Assembly: GCF_000816785.1 (NCBI RefSeq)
Contig: NZ_CP007766.1
Coordinates: 1,240,001 to 1,304,000, forward strand
Origin: Campylobacter peloridis LMG 23910
GTDB taxonomy: Bacteria > Campylobacterota > Campylobacteria > Campylobacterales > Campylobacteraceae
Length of the DNA: 64,000 nucleotides
Direction of reading: 5' to 3'
The notes under the pieces were generated by a model, which was not told the origin of the DNA, did no database searches, and saw only the letters and a program-made list of their open reading frames with translations. Both the position numbers and the translations under genes were made by a program. Positions within the stretch are counted from its first letter, which is position 1; each line of letters opens with the position of its first letter. Positions 1 to 10,073 of this stretch are shown here, piece by piece.

Positions 1-66
1 CGTTCTGTAGTTATTAAAGAAATACAAGAACAAAAACAAGTTTATAAAACTATTATTAATCCTTGA
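1..66 (+). CDS. livJ: Branched-chain amino acid ABC transporter binding protein, C-terminal end only
   Basis: Reading frame 1 is open from the first base to a TGA at 64-66. It encodes the last 21 residues of a protein, RSVVIKEIQEQKQVYKTIIN plus a Pro. This tail closely resembles the C-terminus of the next gene (RSIVIKSIENQKQVYKDIIF plus Pro), so it is the end of a paralogous periplasmic binding protein lying 11 bases upstream. In C. jejuni two such genes, livJ and livK, sit in tandem ahead of the permease genes, which is why I assign livJ. The 5' part is outside the window. Confidence 0.75.
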   Translation, partial: RSVVIKEIQEQKQVYKTIINP

Positions 67-77
67 AAGGCTAAACT

Positions 78-1193
78 ATGAAAAAAATTAGCATAGCTAT
101 ATTATCTATTATAGCTGCCAATATCATCCATGCAAAAGAAATCAACATTGGCGTAGTTCTTCCTTTAACAGGATCGACCGCTGCTTATGGACAAAGTGCC
201 TTAGATGGCATAAAAGTTGCCAATTCTATGAAAAACACCTTAAGCAATGGTGATAAAATCAATCTTGTAGTTGTAGATACAAAAGGGGATAAAATCGAAA
301 GTGCCAATGCAAGCACAAGATTAGTTTCTCAAAATAAAGCTTATGCATTAATCGGTGAAATGCTAACAGCAAATACCTTACAAGTAATAAGAATCGGCGA
401 AGAAAAAAAGGTTCCCGTAGTAGCTCCAGCAGCTACTGCAGATAAAATCTTAAATAAAAAAATGTATGCAAGTAGAGTGTGTTTTATGGATAGCTTTCAA
501 GGCTCTTCTTTAGCAAGCTATGTAAAAAATAAATTAAATTATAATAAAGCCATTATCATTAGCGATCAAAGTGCAGATTATTCTTTAGGATTAACCAAAG
601 CATTTGAAAAAGAATTCAGCAAACAAGGCGGAAAAATTTTAGATAAATTTAGAGTTACTGCAGGAGATAAAGATTTTAAGGCTATTATTTCACAAATAAA
701 ACTTTTAAATCCTGATTTTATTTATCTTCCTCTTTATTACACTGAAGCTTCTTTATTTGTACGCCAAGCTAAATCTATGGGTTTAAATATTCCTATGGGT
801 TCAGCAGATGGAGTTGCTGATGAAACTTTTATCAATTTAGCACAAGATGCAGCTGAAGGATATATATTTACTGATAGTTTTGATTATCATAACCCACCAA
901 CACAACTTTCTAAAGATTTCATTCTTGCTTATGAGAAAGAAAAGCAAAGCAAAGAAGTTCCAAATTTCAGTGCTATGGGAGCAGATGCTTATTTTGTGAT
1001 TTTTGAAGCTATGCAAAAATGCATTAATGATTTTAATACAGAATGTATTAACAATAATATCCATTCTACTTCCAAATTTGAGGGTGTAAGTGGTGTTATC
1101 AGTATAGATAAAAGCGGGAATGCTACGCGTTCTATTGTTATAAAATCCATAGAAAATCAAAAACAAGTCTATAAAGACATAATTTTTCCATAA
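78..1193 (+). CDS. livK: Branched-chain amino acid ABC transporter, periplasmic substrate-binding protein
   Basis: This is a 371-residue type I periplasmic binding protein (Peripla_BP_6 family) that captures leucine, isoleucine and valine or a related amino acid and delivers it to the LivHM membrane channel. Residues 1-19 form a signal peptide with a KEINIGVVLPLTGSTAAYGQ start to the mature lobe, typical of the family. The ATG follows an AAAGG ribosome site. It is the first complete gene of livK-livH-livM-livG-livF, with a 17-base gap to livH. The 3' end is closely similar to the partial gene at the left edge, so the operon has two binding proteins that may differ in ligand preference. Confidence 0.88.
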   Translation: MKKISIAILSIIAANIIHAKEINIGVVLPLTGSTAAYGQSALDGIKVANSMKNTLSNGDKINLVVVDTKGDKIESANASTRLVSQNKAYALIGEMLTANTLQVIRIGEEKKVPVVAPAATADKILNKKMYASRVCFMDSFQGSSLASYVKNKLNYNKAIIISDQSADYSLGLTKAFEKEFSKQGGKILDKFRVTAGDKDFKAIISQIKLLNPDFIYLPLYYTEASLFVRQAKSMGLNIPMGSADGVADETFINLAQDAAEGYIFTDSFDYHNPPTQLSKDFILAYEKEKQSKEVPNFSAMGADAYFVIFEAMQKCINDFNTECINNNIHSTSKFEGVSGVISIDKSGNATRSIVIKSIENQKQVYKDIIFP

Positions 1194-1210
1194 AAGGTTC
1201 AAAGGTTCAA

Positions 1211-2107
1211 ATGGATAATTCTTTAATTTTACAGCAAGTTATCAATGGTTTTAGCTTAGGAAGCATGTATGCGCTTATTGCCATAGGCTATACCATGGTA
1301 TATGGAGTTTTAAGACTTATAAATTTTGCTCATGGTGATATCATGATGGTAGGTGCTTATGCAGCTTTATTTTGTGTAACAAATATGAATGTTCCCTTTT
1401 TAGGGGCTTTATCTTTAGCAATGCTTTTTGCTGCTGCTTTAGGTATAGCTATTGATAAAGTTGCATACAAGCCATTAAGAAAAGCACCAAGAATTTCATT
1501 ATTAATTACAGCCATAGGAATTAGTTTTTTAATACAAAATGTTTTTAATGTTTTATTTGGTTCAACTCCTAAATATTTTCCTGTTCCTAGCTATCTTGAA
1601 ACTATAATTAATTTTAATAATCTTAGCATAAGTATAAATAGTATTTTAGTTCCAATTTTGACTTTTTTTATTTTACTAATCGTGCTTTTTATACTTTATA
1701 AAAGCAAATATGGAATTGCCATTAGAGCTTTAGCTTTTGATATACACACTGTAAATTTAATGGGAATTGATGCAAATCGCATTATAGCTATAGTATTTGC
1801 ACTAGGTTCAGCTTTAGCTGCTATTGGTGGAATTTTTTGGGCAGTAAGTTATCCTTCAGTAGATCCTAGTATGGGAACTCTTATTGGACTTAAGGCATTT
1901 GGAGCAGCTGTTTTAGGCGGTATAGGTTCAGTAGCTGGTGCAGTATTAGGTGGTTTAATTATCGGATTTACAGAAGTAGTTGTAGTTGCTATTTTTCCAG
2001 ATCTTTCAGGGTTTAAAGACGCTTTTGCTTTTATATTTTTAGTATTAATTTTACTTTTTAAACCAACTGGAATTTTGGGTATAAATTTTGAAAAAAGTAG
2101 GTTTTAA
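1211..2107 (+). CDS. livH: Branched-chain amino acid ABC transporter permease LivH
   Basis: This 298-residue integral membrane protein has about eight hydrophobic segments and forms half of the inner-membrane channel of the Liv importer. The N-terminal run NGFSLGSMYALIAIGYTMVY and the segment LINFAHGDIMMVGAYAA are hallmarks of LivH permeases. The GLKAFGAAVLGGIGSVAGAV segment near residue 225 is the cytoplasmic coupling loop region that contacts the ATPases. It sits between the binding protein and livM; the livM start lies one base after its stop codon. Confidence 0.92.
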   Translation: MDNSLILQQVINGFSLGSMYALIAIGYTMVYGVLRLINFAHGDIMMVGAYAALFCVTNMNVPFLGALSLAMLFAAALGIAIDKVAYKPLRKAPRISLLITAIGISFLIQNVFNVLFGSTPKYFPVPSYLETIINFNNLSISINSILVPILTFFILLIVLFILYKSKYGIAIRALAFDIHTVNLMGIDANRIIAIVFALGSALAAIGGIFWAVSYPSVDPSMGTLIGLKAFGAAVLGGIGSVAGAVLGGLIIGFTEVVVVAIFPDLSGFKDAFAFIFLVLILLFKPTGILGINFEKSRF

Positions 2108-2108
2108 T

Positions 2109-3140
2109 ATGATTGCAAAAAAAATTACATACTTGAGTTTTTTTATTATAGCTCTTGCTTTTATTTTTATATCGCCTTATTTTTTCAATGATTATAAAAT
2201 AGGAATTTTAAGCAATATTGCTATTTTTATTATTTTAGCAGTAAGCTATAATCTTATCAATGGCGTGACTGGTCAATTTTCTTTAGAACCAAATGGTTTT
2301 GTATGTATTGGAGCCTATGTTGCAGCTTTAATCTTACTTACAAGCGAAAGCAAAATAGATCAGTTTTCTTTGGAAGATCCTAGTAGTTTTATTTTGATGA
2401 TTCACTCACCTAGTTTTATCATAGCTTTATTAGCTGCTGGCTTTTGTGCTATGATTTTATCGTTAATTTTAGCCTTTGCGGTTTTTAGAGTTAGAGGGGA
2501 TTATTTAGCTATTGTAACTTTAGGTTTTGGGATTATCATAAAATTAATGGCAATTAATTTTGCTTCTATTACTAATGGCTCATTAGGTTTAAATGATATT
2601 CCAAAGCATACTACTTTATACTGGAGTGGTGGGATTGCAATATTTTCTGTAATTATCATTTTAAATATCGTAAGTTCTAAATTTGGTAGAGCTATGAAAG
2701 CTGTTAGAGATGATGAAGATGCAGCATTAGCAATGGGTATTAATACTTTTAATGTTAAAACACTAGCATTTAGCACATCAGCATTTTTAGAAGGTGTTGG
2801 CGGAGGATTGCTAGCCTGTGCTTTAGCTTCTGTTTCACCTGAACAATTTGACTTTTTATTTACCTTTCAACTTTTAATTATCATTGTTTTAGGTGGTTTA
2901 GGCTCTACAAGTGGAGCTATTATAGGAGCTATTTTGGTAATTGGTGGAAGTGAGTATTTAAGATTCTTAGATGAGAGTATGAATATTTTTGGTTATGAAA
3001 CTCCTGCTATGCCTGGACTTAGAATGGTAGTATTTTCTGTTATATTAATCTTAGTAATGCTATTTGCAAGAAGAGGTATTATGGGAGATAAAGAATTAAC
3101 AGATATTTTGTTTAAGTTTTCTAAAAGGAATAAAAAATGA
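2109..3140 (+). CDS. livM: Branched-chain amino acid ABC transporter permease LivM
   Basis: This is the second permease half of the Liv importer, highly hydrophobic and paired with LivH. Family signs are the SYNLINGVTGQFSLEPNGF segment and the coupling-loop region LGGLGSTSGAIIGA near residue 265. A TTG at 2088 would also open the frame, but I prefer the ATG at 2109. It lies directly after the livH stop and has an AGTAGG ribosome site within livH. From this start the protein has 343 residues. Its stop overlaps the livG start as ATGA, indicating translational coupling. Confidence 0.9.
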   Translation: MIAKKITYLSFFIIALAFIFISPYFFNDYKIGILSNIAIFIILAVSYNLINGVTGQFSLEPNGFVCIGAYVAALILLTSESKIDQFSLEDPSSFILMIHSPSFIIALLAAGFCAMILSLILAFAVFRVRGDYLAIVTLGFGIIIKLMAINFASITNGSLGLNDIPKHTTLYWSGGIAIFSVIIILNIVSSKFGRAMKAVRDDEDAALAMGINTFNVKTLAFSTSAFLEGVGGGLLACALASVSPEQFDFLFTFQLLIIIVLGGLGSTSGAIIGAILVIGGSEYLRFLDESMNIFGYETPAMPGLRMVVFSVILILVMLFARRGIMGDKELTDILFKFSKRNKK

Positions 3141-3907
3141 TTTTAGAGCTTAAAAATATTCATAAAAATTTTGGTGGAGTTACTGCTATAGTTAATACTT
3201 CTTTTGCTATAAAAGAAAGTGAAATTTTTGGTCTCATTGGGCCAAATGGTGCAGGAAAAACAACTCTATTTAATATTATCACTGGAAATTATAAGCCAAG
3301 TAGTGGAGAGGTCTTTTTTCTAGGAAAAAAAATTGATCACTTAAAACCACATAAAATAGTCCATATGGGTATAGCAAGAACATTTCAAAATATTAGACTT
3401 TTTTCAAGCATGAGTGTTTTAGAAAATGTTTTAATCGGTTTTGATCAAAGTATAAAATATGGAATTTTTGAAGCTTTTTTGCACTTGGGAAGATTTTCAA
3501 GAGAAGAAAAAAATGCCAAAAAAGCAGCATATGAAATTTTAGAACAATTAAACATAGCACATTTAGCCGATGAAAAAGCTACAAGCTTAAGTTATGGACA
3601 ACAAAGAAAAGTTGAAATAGCAAGAGCTTTAGCAACAAAACCTAAGCTTTTATTATTAGATGAACCTGCAGCTGGAATGAATTCTACTGAAAGTGATGAT
3701 TTGGCAAAATTGATTTTTGATATTAGAGATAATAAAAAAATTAGCGTATTATTAATAGAACATGATATGAAATTTGTAAATAAACTCTGTGATAGAGTTA
3801 TGGTGCTTGATTATGGAAAAACAATCTTTGAAGGCAAGCCTATGGATGCTGTGTTAAATCCTGAGGTAATTAGTGCATATTTAGGAGATTTCAATGCTAG
3901 TTGTTAA
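3137..3907 (+). CDS. livG: Branched-chain amino acid ABC transporter ATPase LivG
   Basis: This 256-residue cytoplasmic ABC ATPase powers the Liv importer together with LivF. Visible motifs are Walker A GPNGAGKTT (residues 36-44), signature LSYGQQRKVE, Walker B LLLLDEP and the switch histidine in LLIEHDM. The family-specific GIARTFQNIRLF segment follows the Q-loop. The ATG overlaps the livM stop by four bases, and the 3' end overlaps livF by 14 bases, so the set is translated as a coupled block. Confidence 0.93.
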   Translation: MILELKNIHKNFGGVTAIVNTSFAIKESEIFGLIGPNGAGKTTLFNIITGNYKPSSGEVFFLGKKIDHLKPHKIVHMGIARTFQNIRLFSSMSVLENVLIGFDQSIKYGIFEAFLHLGRFSREEKNAKKAAYEILEQLNIAHLADEKATSLSYGQQRKVEIARALATKPKLLLLDEPAAGMNSTESDDLAKLIFDIRDNKKISVLLIEHDMKFVNKLCDRVMVLDYGKTIFEGKPMDAVLNPEVISAYLGDFNASC

Positions 3908-4589
3908 AGACTTACATGTTTATTATGGTCTTATAGAAGCAGTTAAGGGAATTGATTTTACCATTAAAACTGGGAGCATTGTTAGCTTAATTGGTTCTAA
4001 TGGTGCAGGAAAAACTTCAACCTTAAATGCAATGTTAAATTGTGTAAAAAAAACTGGCGAAGTAAGTTTTTTGGGTTATGATACACAACGACACTTACCG
4101 CATACCTTAGTGCAAAAAGGCATAGCCTTAGTTCCTGAAGGTAGAAGAGTTTTTATCAATTTAACCATAGAAGAAAATTTAAAAATTGGTGCTTTTAACA
4201 ATGGCGAAAATTATGAGCATTTAAAAAATCAAATGTATAGACTTTTTCCAAGATTAAAAGACAAAAAAAATGCACTTGCTGGAACTCTAAGTGGAGGTGA
4301 AGCACAAATGTTAGCTATATCAAGAGCACTAATGAGTGAACCAAAACTTTTAATGTTAGATGAACCTTCTTTAGGACTTGCACCAAAAATTGTTGGTGAG
4401 GTTTTTGATATCATAGTTAAATTAAAAGAAGAAGGTATTACCATACTTTTAGTTGAACAAAATGCATTTTCAGCTTTGAAAATAAGTGACTATGCTTATG
4501 TTTTAGAAAATGGAAAAATAGCTATGCATGCACCTGCAAAAGATCTCATTGGTAATGATGAAATAAGAAAAAAATATTTAGGAGCTTAA
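3894..4589 (+). CDS. livF: Branched-chain amino acid ABC transporter ATPase LivF
   Basis: This 231-residue ABC ATPase is the partner of LivG on the cytoplasmic face of the Liv importer. It shows Walker A GSNGAGKTS, the LivF-typical LVPEGRRVFINLTIEENL, signature LSGGEAQMLA and Walker B LLMLDEPSLGLAP. The canonical signature is LSGGEQQ; here one Gln is Ala, a small deviation that should not prevent function. It starts inside the end of livG and ends five bases before ccsBA. Confidence 0.92.
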   Translation: MLVVKDLHVYYGLIEAVKGIDFTIKTGSIVSLIGSNGAGKTSTLNAMLNCVKKTGEVSFLGYDTQRHLPHTLVQKGIALVPEGRRVFINLTIEENLKIGAFNNGENYEHLKNQMYRLFPRLKDKKNALAGTLSGGEAQMLAISRALMSEPKLLMLDEPSLGLAPKIVGEVFDIIVKLKEEGITILLVEQNAFSALKISDYAYVLENGKIAMHAPAKDLIGNDEIRKKYLGA

Positions 4590-4594
4590 AAATT

Positions 4595-7500
4595 ATGAAA
4601 AACCAACTCTTGATTTTTGGAGATATTAAAATTTCTATAGTTTTATTTTTAATTTTTGCCCTTTTTTGTGCTTTGGCCACTTTTATAGAAAGTGCTTACA
4701 ATACACCAACTGCTTGGGCTATGATTTATGGAAGTTCATGGTTTGGTTTTTTGCAATTCCTTTTAGGAATAAACCTTTTTGTCGCACTTTTTAAATACAA
4801 AATGTTTAACAAAAAAAAGCTTCCTTTATTTATATTTCATATTTCATTTTTATTTATTTTATTGGGTTCTGCTATGACAAGATATATGGGATTTGAAGGA
4901 AATTTACATATTAGAGAAAATGACAAAAACAATATAATAGAAACTTCAAAAAGTTATGTATATATAGCTACTTTAAAAGATGATAAAGTCTATAGCGCTG
5001 CTAAATCTGAATACATAGCAACTTTGCCTTTTGCTAATCATTTTTCATTTGACTTACTTTTACCTGATGATAAAATAAATATTACCTATAAAAATCTCAT
5101 ACTTGATGCTAAGGAAGTTTATAAAGAAGATTCTAATTCTTCAGCACTTTTATCACTAATGATTTCTCAAAATAACAACGCAAAAGAATTAATTTTTCAA
5201 GCAGGAGATATAGAAAACATTAATGGAATCAACATTGCATTTTTAAACGATGATGTTCCAAGTCCTTATATAAAAATCGATAAAGATTTAAAACTTAGCG
5301 CAGATTTTGACTTAAAATTTATGTCAATGAGTGATGGAAAAGAAGGAATTTTAAAATCCTTAAACAAAGTTGATGCCAAGGATCAAAGATTATATTCTTT
5401 TAATGATATTAATTTAGTGGTTAAATTTGCTTCATTGCATGGTAAGAAAACCTTAGAAGGAATTAACACTCCAAAAGATGAAAGCTTTTTTACATGGTTT
5501 GCAACTAGCTGGATAGAACTTGGAAGAAATGCTTTGATTACAATTTTTGGTGAACCAAAATACTGGAATAACTCCTTACTTAATAATTTTAAAGACTTTG
5601 CACAAAGCACTAAATATATGCCAACACAGCTTTCAGATAATGCTATTAATGCCTTAGAATTACAGCTTAATTATAAAGGCGAGAAAAAAAATATTTTCTT
5701 GGTAGAATATGCATCTCCAATACGCATAGATATTGCAGGAGAACCTTTCTTTTTAAGATGGGGCCCTAAAGGTATAGAAATGCCTTTTGAGATGTATTTA
5801 AAAGATTTTGAACTACTTCGCTATCCTGGTTCAATGTCACCAATGTCTTATGCTAGTTATGTTGAAATTGATAATAAAAACGAAAAATTTGATTATAAAA
5901 TTTTTATGAATAATGTATTAGACTATGAAGGCTATAGATTTTATCAAAGTTCATATGACCAAGATGAGCAAGGAACTATACTTTCGGTAAATAAAGATCC
6001 AGGAAAAATACCAACTTATATAGGGTATTTTTTACTAACCTTGGGTATGTTTTTAAATATTTTAAATCCTCATTCAAGATTTAGAAATTTAGCAAGATTA
6101 ATCAATCAAGATGCATTGAAAAAAACTACAATAGCATTATTTTTAGCATTGTGTATTTTTAACACTCAAAATATTTATGCCAAAGAACCAATAAAAGTAG
6201 ATGAAAATCATGCCCAAGAACTTGCCTCTTTAATAGTTCAAAAACCAGATGGAAGAATGGTTCCTTTTAATACCCTAGCTATTGAAGTATTGGAAAAAAT
6301 TTATAAAGATACAAAATATCAAAACCAAAGTGCAGAAGCCACCATTATATCCATGATTTTTGATGGTAGTGCTTGGTATGATAAAAAAGTTATTTTTATG
6401 CCAACAAGTAAATTAATCAATGAAGAAATTTCTAAAATTTTAGGCATTACACCTTCTGCATATGCTAGTTTTGAAGACTTTTTTACTAAAGAGCATTATA
6501 AGCTACAAAAATATGTTGAAAATGCAAATAGAAAAAATCCTAATCGTAGAAGTGTTTTTGATAAAGAAATCATCAAATTAGATGAAAGAGTTAATATACT
6601 TAATTTAATTTTTTCAGGCGAAATTTTCAAATTTATACCTTTACAAAATAGCTCAAATAATCAATGGATATCTCCTTATCAAGCTTTTGTTGGTTTAAAA
6701 GATAAAGAAGGAGATGAAGTTAGAAAATTATTAGAAACTTACTTTAATGCTGTGTCAAATTCTATCGTGCATAATAATTGGCAAAGTGCTCATACAGCAT
6801 TAAACGAAATTAAAAACTATCAAGATAAATACGGACATGAAGTAATGCCTAGTGCAAACAAAATAAGCACAGAAATCTTTTTCAATAAAAGTGAAATTTT
6901 TGTTAATCTTGCCCCATTGTATTTGTTTGCTGGGTTTTTACTTTTAATTATTGTCTTTATTAAAATGCTTATGCCAAAAATTCGCATTGACTTTGTTTTT
7001 AAATGCGTTTATGTTTTTAATATCTTTGCATTTTTTATTCATACTTTAGGCTTGGCATTAAGATGGTATATCGCAGGTCGTGCTCCATGGAGCAATGCTT
7101 ATGAAAGTATGGTTTATATAGCTTGGGCTTTATCTTTATCTGGAATTTTCTTCTCAAGAAAAAGCCCTATTGCTCTTTCTTTAACTTCTATTTTAGCAGG
7201 GGTAACTTTAGGTGTAGCTCATCTTAGTCAAATGGATCCACAAATTACAAATTTAGTTCCTGTATTGCAGTCTTATTGGCTCACTATACATGTATCAGTA
7301 ATCACTGCTAGCTATGGATTTTTAGGACTTTGTGCCCTACTTGGAATTTTTGTTTTAGTATTATTGACAATGTTAAAAAATAATGGAAAACACAATGAAA
7401 ATATTCTAAGAAACATAACCGAAGCTACTAGAATCAACGAAATGGCGATGATACTAGGCTTGTGCTTACTTACTGTGGGAAATTTTTTAGGAGCTATATG

Positions 7501-7825
7501 GGCTAATGAAAGCTGGGGAAGATATTGGAGCTGGGATTCTAAAGAAACATGGGCTTTAATAAGTATATTAGTATATGCAGCAATTTTACATATAAGATTA
7601 GTTCCAAAATGGGCAAACCAATACACTTTTGCTGTATGCTCTATGTTTGCTTATTGGGCGATTATAATGACTTATTTTGGAGTAAATTACTTTTTAACAG
7701 GTATGCATTCTTATGCAGCAGGTGATTCTGTAAATATACCAAGTTATGTTTATTGGGGATTTTTATCAATGGTAGCTTTAAGTTTGCTTAGTTATTTTAA
7801 AAAATCTTATGCAAAAAAATTATAG
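4595..7825 (+). CDS. ccsBA: Fused cytochrome c biogenesis protein CcsBA (ResB-ResC fusion)
   Basis: This 1076-residue membrane protein is the system II cytochrome c synthase, which exports haem and attaches it to CXXCH motifs of periplasmic apocytochromes. The N-terminal half is ResB/CcsB: membrane segments, then a large periplasmic domain. The C-terminal half is CcsA, with the haem-binding WWD segment WGRYWSWDSKETW near residue 972 and flanking histidines in HTLGLALRWY, HVSVITASYG and GMHSYA. Campylobacter and Helicobacter characteristically carry CcsB and CcsA as one chain, so the length is normal. The ATG has a GGAG site in the end of livF. It is followed by a small membrane-protein gene and lepA in the same direction. 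Confidence 0.93.
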   Translation: MKNQLLIFGDIKISIVLFLIFALFCALATFIESAYNTPTAWAMIYGSSWFGFLQFLLGINLFVALFKYKMFNKKKLPLFIFHISFLFILLGSAMTRYMGFEGNLHIRENDKNNIIETSKSYVYIATLKDDKVYSAAKSEYIATLPFANHFSFDLLLPDDKINITYKNLILDAKEVYKEDSNSSALLSLMISQNNNAKELIFQAGDIENINGINIAFLNDDVPSPYIKIDKDLKLSADFDLKFMSMSDGKEGILKSLNKVDAKDQRLYSFNDINLVVKFASLHGKKTLEGINTPKDESFFTWFATSWIELGRNALITIFGEPKYWNNSLLNNFKDFAQSTKYMPTQLSDNAINALELQLNYKGEKKNIFLVEYASPIRIDIAGEPFFLRWGPKGIEMPFEMYLKDFELLRYPGSMSPMSYASYVEIDNKNEKFDYKIFMNNVLDYEGYRFYQSSYDQDEQGTILSVNKDPGKIPTYIGYFLLTLGMFLNILNPHSRFRNLARLINQDALKKTTIALFLALCIFNTQNIYAKEPIKVDENHAQELASLIVQKPDGRMVPFNTLAIEVLEKIYKDTKYQNQSAEATIISMIFDGSAWYDKKVIFMPTSKLINEEISKILGITPSAYASFEDFFTKEHYKLQKYVENANRKNPNRRSVFDKEIIKLDERVNILNLIFSGEIFKFIPLQNSSNNQWISPYQAFVGLKDKEGDEVRKLLETYFNAVSNSIVHNNWQSAHTALNEIKNYQDKYGHEVMPSANKISTEIFFNKSEIFVNLAPLYLFAGFLLLIIVFIKMLMPKIRIDFVFKCVYVFNIFAFFIHTLGLALRWYIAGRAPWSNAYESMVYIAWALSLSGIFFSRKSPIALSLTSILAGVTLGVAHLSQMDPQITNLVPVLQSYWLTIHVSVITASYGFLGLCALLGIFVLVLLTMLKNNGKHNENILRNITEATRINEMAMILGLCLLTVGNFLGAIWANESWGRYWSWDSKETWALISILVYAAILHIRLVPKWANQYTFAVCSMFAYWAIIMTYFGVNYFLTGMHSYAAGDSVNIPSYVYWGFLSMVALSLLSYFKKSYAKKL

Positions 7826-7834
7826 GAAAATACA

Positions 7835-8260
7835 ATGAGTAATTCTTTTTTAATTTTTTTAATAATAGCTTTAATTGTCTTTATTGTCCTAGGAATTATC
7901 GCTGTTATATTTTTTACTAAAAAAGATAAAACAAAAGCAACAAGTGCTTCTAAAAACTCTCTTAAAATAAACAATATAGAAGATTTCATAGCAAAAGCTA
8001 ATTCCACAAAAAATTCAAAAGATATTCAAGAGCTAATTTTACATTTTCTAAATACACAAAAAATTGGAAACAACCCAAAAGATAGTGCAACTAAAAGAAA
8101 ACTTGATTTTGTTAGTGCTATATCTGCAAATGCAAATTCCACTCCTAAAAATATTTCTTTTTTAAATAATGAATTAAAAAAAAGATATAAAGGATTAAAA
8201 AAAGAAATAGATGCTTATGAGCAAATTGGATTGGCAAAAAGAAAAATGAGAGAATCATGA
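7835..8260 (+). CDS. Small membrane protein of unknown function between ccsBA and lepA
   Basis: This 141-residue protein has one N-terminal membrane segment (residues 5-27, [20 protein letters not shown]) followed by a Lys-rich, mostly helical cytoplasmic region. I do not recognise a domain. It starts nine bases after ccsBA with an AGGAAAA site and its stop overlaps the lepA start region (ATGATG). I recall a hypothetical membrane protein next to the cytochrome c assembly gene in C. jejuni as well, so the arrangement may be conserved, but nothing in the sequence ties it to haem or translation. Confidence 0.75.
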   Translation: MSNSFLIFLIIALIVFIVLGIIAVIFFTKKDKTKATSASKNSLKINNIEDFIAKANSTKNSKDIQELILHFLNTQKIGNNPKDSATKRKLDFVSAISANANSTPKNISFLNNELKKRYKGLKKEIDAYEQIGLAKRKMRES

Positions 8261-10050
8261 TGAAAAACATTAGAAATTTCTCCATTATCGCTCATATTGA
8301 TCATGGTAAAAGCACACTAGCTGATAGAATAATAAGCGAATGTGGGGCAATTAGCGATAGATTAATGAGCAATCAAGTTATGGACACTATGGATATAGAA
8401 AAAGAACGCGGAATAACCATCAAAGCTCAATCAGTGCGTTTAAACTACAAATTCAACAACGAAGAATACATTTTAAATTTAATCGATACCCCAGGGCATG
8501 TGGATTTTTCTTATGAAGTAAGTCGTTCTTTAGCAAGCTGTGAAGGTGCTTTGCTTGTAGTTGATGCTTCTCAAGGAGTTGAAGCTCAAACTATAGCAAA
8601 TGTTTATATAGCTTTGGAAAATAATCTTGAAATCATTCCAGTGATAAATAAAATAGATCTTCCATCAGCTGATGTTGAAAAAGTAAAACACGAAATAGAG
8701 CATATTATAGGTATAGATTGTTCTGAAGCAATTTGTGTTAGTGCTAAAACTGGAGAAGGTATAAAAGAGCTTATCGAAGCTATCATTACTAAAGTTCCCA
8801 CACCAAAACTAAATGAGAATGCACCTACTAAAGCTTTGATTTATGATTCTTGGTTTGATAATTATTTAGGGGCTTTAGCCTTAGTTAGGGTTTATGATGG
8901 GCTTATTGCTAAAAATGATGAAGTTTTAATCATGAGCACAGAAAAAAAGCACCTAGTGCAAGATCTTTTTTACCCACATCCACTAAGTCCTATAAAAACT
9001 GAGAAATTAGAATCAGGTGAAGTAGGAGTTATAGTGCTTGGGCTTAAAAATGTAGCCGATGTTCAAGTAGGCGATACCATAACACTAAGCAAAAACAAGG
9101 CTAAAGAAGCTATTGGTGGTTTTGAAAAAGCAAAAGCTTTTGTTTTTGCAGGATTATACCCTATAGAAACAGATAAATTTGAAGATTTAAGAGATGCGCT
9201 TGATAAATTAAAATTAAATGATAGTTCTATTACTTATGAGCCTGAGACTTCTTTGGCTTTAGGATTTGGCTTTAGGGTTGGATTTTTAGGGCTTTTGCAT
9301 ATGGAAGTTATCAAAGAAAGACTTGAGCGTGAATTTAATCTTGACTTAATCGCTACTGCACCAACTGTTACTTATGAAATTTATCAAACTGATGGGGAAG
9401 TTTTAAAAATTCAAAATCCAAGCGAATTACCACCTGTAAATAAAATCGATCACATCAAAGAACCTTATGTTAAAGCTACCATTATAACACCTAGTGAATT
9501 TTTAGGAAATTTAATAACGCTTTTAAGCAGAAAAAGAGGCATACAAATAAAAATGGATTATATTACACCACAGCGTGTTTTACTTGAGTATGATTTGCCT
9601 TTAAATGAAATAGTAATGGACTTTTATGATAAATTAAAATCACTTACTAAAGGTTATGCTAGCTTTGATTATGAGCCTATAGAATTTAGAGTTGGTGATC
9701 TTGTAAAACTTGATATAAAAGTAGCTGGAGAAAATGTAGATGCATTAAGCATTATAGTGCCAAATGAAAAAGCTTTAAGCAAAGGTAGAGAGCTTGTAAA
9801 AGCTATGAAAGAAATAGTTCCAAGACAGCTTTTTGAAGTAGCTATACAAGCTAGTATAGGCAATAAAATAATAGCTAGAGAAAATGTAAAATCTATGGGA
9901 AAAAATGTAACCGCAAAATGTTATGGTGGAGATATAACTAGAAAAAGAAAATTGCTTGAAAAGCAAAAAGAAGGTAAAAAAAGAATGAAAGCCATAGGGA
10001 AAGTTCATTTACCACAAGAAGCGTTTTTGAGTGTATTAAAAATAGACTAA
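8257..10050 (+). CDS. lepA: Elongation factor 4 (LepA), ribosomal back-translocase GTPase
   Basis: This 597-residue translational GTPase binds stalled or mistranslocated ribosomes. G motifs are AHIDHGKST (G1), GITIKA (G2), DTPGHVDFS (G3) and NKIDLP (G4). The C-terminal LepA-specific domain holds [19 protein letters not shown]. Length is usual for the family. ATG codons at 8257 and 8260 are both possible; the first overlaps the previous stop by four bases. The stop codon is part of a hairpin that also serves the convergent gene. Confidence 0.95.
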   Translation: MMKNIRNFSIIAHIDHGKSTLADRIISECGAISDRLMSNQVMDTMDIEKERGITIKAQSVRLNYKFNNEEYILNLIDTPGHVDFSYEVSRSLASCEGALLVVDASQGVEAQTIANVYIALENNLEIIPVINKIDLPSADVEKVKHEIEHIIGIDCSEAICVSAKTGEGIKELIEAIITKVPTPKLNENAPTKALIYDSWFDNYLGALALVRVYDGLIAKNDEVLIMSTEKKHLVQDLFYPHPLSPIKTEKLESGEVGVIVLGLKNVADVQVGDTITLSKNKAKEAIGGFEKAKAFVFAGLYPIETDKFEDLRDALDKLKLNDSSITYEPETSLALGFGFRVGFLGLLHMEVIKERLEREFNLDLIATAPTVTYEIYQTDGEVLKIQNPSELPPVNKIDHIKEPYVKATIITPSEFLGNLITLLSRKRGIQIKMDYITPQRVLLEYDLPLNEIVMDFYDKLKSLTKGYASFDYEPIEFRVGDLVKLDIKVAGENVDALSIIVPNEKALSKGRELVKAMKEIVPRQLFEVAIQASIGNKIIARENVKSMGKNVTAKCYGGDITRKRKLLEKQKEGKKRMKAIGKVHLPQEAFLSVLKID

Positions 10051-10072
10051 TCCCTAGTAAAACTAGGGATTA
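10048..10072. terminator. Bidirectional hairpin between lepA and the convergent gene
   Basis: A perfect 11-base inverted repeat (TAATCCCTAGT at 10048-10058 and ACTAGGGATTA at 10062-10072) encloses an AAA loop. It includes the lepA stop codon and ends one base before the stop of the minus-strand gene. With A/T flanks on both sides it can terminate transcripts from both directions. Confidence 0.7.
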
Positions 10073-10073
10073 T

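Noticed and set aside
837-1202. A 121-codon open frame on the minus strand inside livK
   Set aside because: It is antisense to the conserved binding-protein gene, with no ribosome site and no neighbours on that strand.
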